7,898 nucleotides of DNA, taken from assembly GCA_937896705.1 (NCBI GenBank), contig CALBOC010000205.1:1-7898 (forward strand), in the 5' to 3' direction. The notes under the pieces were generated by a model. It was not told the DNA's origin and did not search any database. It saw only the letters and a program-made list of their open reading frames with translations. Position numbers and translations under genes: made by a program. Origin of the DNA: an uncultured Micrococcaceae bacterium (GTDB lineage: Bacteria > Actinomycetota > Actinomycetes > Actinomycetales > Micrococcaceae). This document shows, piece by piece, positions 7,597 through 7,898 of the stretch. Position 1 is the stretch's first letter. Every line of letters begins with the position of its first letter.

Positions 7597-7826
7597 GTCG
7601 AACGGTCCGAAACATGCTGCTGCCACTCGCTCCCCCACAATCCGTGCCGCTTCAAGCTGCTGACCGATCGCTGTTCAGAACCCCGCACGCAACCAGTCGG
7701 TTCAGTTGCCTGGAGCTCGCCAGGCGCCGGCGGCCTGGAAACTGGCAGATCGATCATCGCCGCGCACGGGATAGCCGAGGTAAAAGGCTTGGCTTTCAGC
7801 TGGGTGGCATGTGCAGGTGCGGTCAT
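7593..7826 (-). CDS. Small ORF (77 codons) behind the TPP riboswitch, unknown or remnant
   Basis: ATG at 7826 is preceded by GGAGGAAGG ending 4 nt upstream, an excellent ribosome binding site that lies within the conserved 3' part of the TPP aptamer. Translation initiation here, under thiamine control, is therefore well supported. The product begins MTAPAHATQLKAKPFTSAIP and matches no thiamine enzyme or transporter I know. It has no membrane segment or clear domain. Codons in the first 40 or so look normal for the window; later ones include AGG, CGA, GGA and GGG, as in non-coding DNA. It ends at TAG 7595-7593, sharing bases with the TAA of the convergent AlbA_2 gene. It may be the surviving 5' end of a lost thiamine gene, or a genuine small protein. 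Confidence 0.4.
   Translation of the reverse strand: MTAPAHATQLKAKPFTSAIPCAAMIDLPVSRPPAPGELQATEPTGCVRGSEQRSVSSLKRHGLWGSEWQQHVSDRST
7708..7738. repeat. Three mutually complementary segments (alternative hairpins)
   Basis: GCCTGG (7708-7713), CCAGGC (7720-7725) and GCCTGG (7733-7738) lie in a row with spacers of 6 and 7 nt. The middle segment can pair with either side but not both, so either strand's RNA has two exclusive hairpins. No U-run follows on either strand, so this is not a standard terminator, but it may stop or slow transcription between the two convergent genes. Confidence 0.4.
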
Positions 7827-7828
7827 TG

Positions 7829-7898
7829 GCCCTTCCTCCGCCAGCATGATCCGGATCAGGTTGTTCGGGTCTGCGCGTTGCGCACTCTCAGCCGAAGC
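7829..7898 (-). promoter_or_regulatory. TPP riboswitch (THI element), 5' part cut by window edge
   Basis: The minus strand from 7898 contains the conserved blocks of the thiamine pyrophosphate aptamer in order. They are CTGAGAG (7891-7885), a short stem TGCGC-AAC-GCGCA, ACCCG, AACCTGATCCGGATCATGC and TGGCGGAGGAAGGG. The first helices and the 5' strand of P1 lie beyond the right edge. Thiamine pyrophosphate binding normally shuts down thiamine synthesis or uptake genes. Here the GGAGG at 7839-7835 is both part of the aptamer's 3' block and the ribosome binding site of the downstream ATG, so control of translation by sequestering this site is likely. The match to the conserved blocks is close, and I am confident of the class. 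Confidence 0.93.

Overview
The window looks like a chromosomal segment from an actinobacterium, most likely order Micrococcales and close to the Micrococcaceae. The evidence is a GroEL2-type chaperonin gene without an adjacent groES, followed upstream by a LytR_C-domain membrane protein, a DUF3263 protein and a divergent ung. Supporting signs are G/C-rich codon use, GTG starts, a CIRCE element, an apparently leaderless gene and an actinobacterial-type ThrE exporter. The genus cannot be fixed from the sequence alone.

Left part (1-2834), all minus strand. groEL runs off the left edge within a few codons of its expected end. Its leader is about 165 nt, with a promoter and a CIRCE operator at 1783-1826 that carries an extra third half-site. 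Upstream lies a two-gene unit: a DUF3263 protein, then a single-pass membrane protein with an acidic linker and a LytR_C domain. The two overlap by 4 nt (GTGA). A 74-bp divergent promoter region separates this unit from ung. It holds a -10 motif placed for leaderless transcription of ung and a 15/19 match to the DtxR/IdeR iron box.

Middle part (2835-5450). ung (family 1 uracil-DNA glycosylase, plus strand) converges on thrE (minus strand, threonine/serine exporter family), with 20 bp between the stops. thrE probably starts at an internal GTG with a strong ribosome binding site. A hairpin plus U-run sits just upstream of that site, in the mRNA leader, and resembles an attenuator. The protein has an unusually long acidic/proline-rich N-terminal tail.

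Right part (5450-7898). About 500 bp of non-coding, repeat-poor DNA with a few short inverted repeats precedes a 540-codon plus-strand gene. That gene encodes an N-terminal Schlafen AlbA_2 domain followed by about 370 residues I cannot assign. It converges on a minus-strand TPP riboswitch that is cut by the right window edge. The riboswitch's ribosome binding site feeds only a 77-codon ORF of no recognised family, whose stop overlaps the stop of the AlbA_2 gene. The usual large thiamine gene is missing. The AlbA_2 gene therefore looks like an accessory gene between thrE and a thiamine-regulated locus that is either remodelled or encodes an unknown small protein.

The left half is conserved housekeeping: protein folding, cell envelope and DNA repair. 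The most novel points are the AlbA_2 protein, the orphan-looking TPP riboswitch, the thrE leader hairpin and the possible iron box at ung. I see no tRNA, rRNA, CRISPR array, transposase or phage gene.
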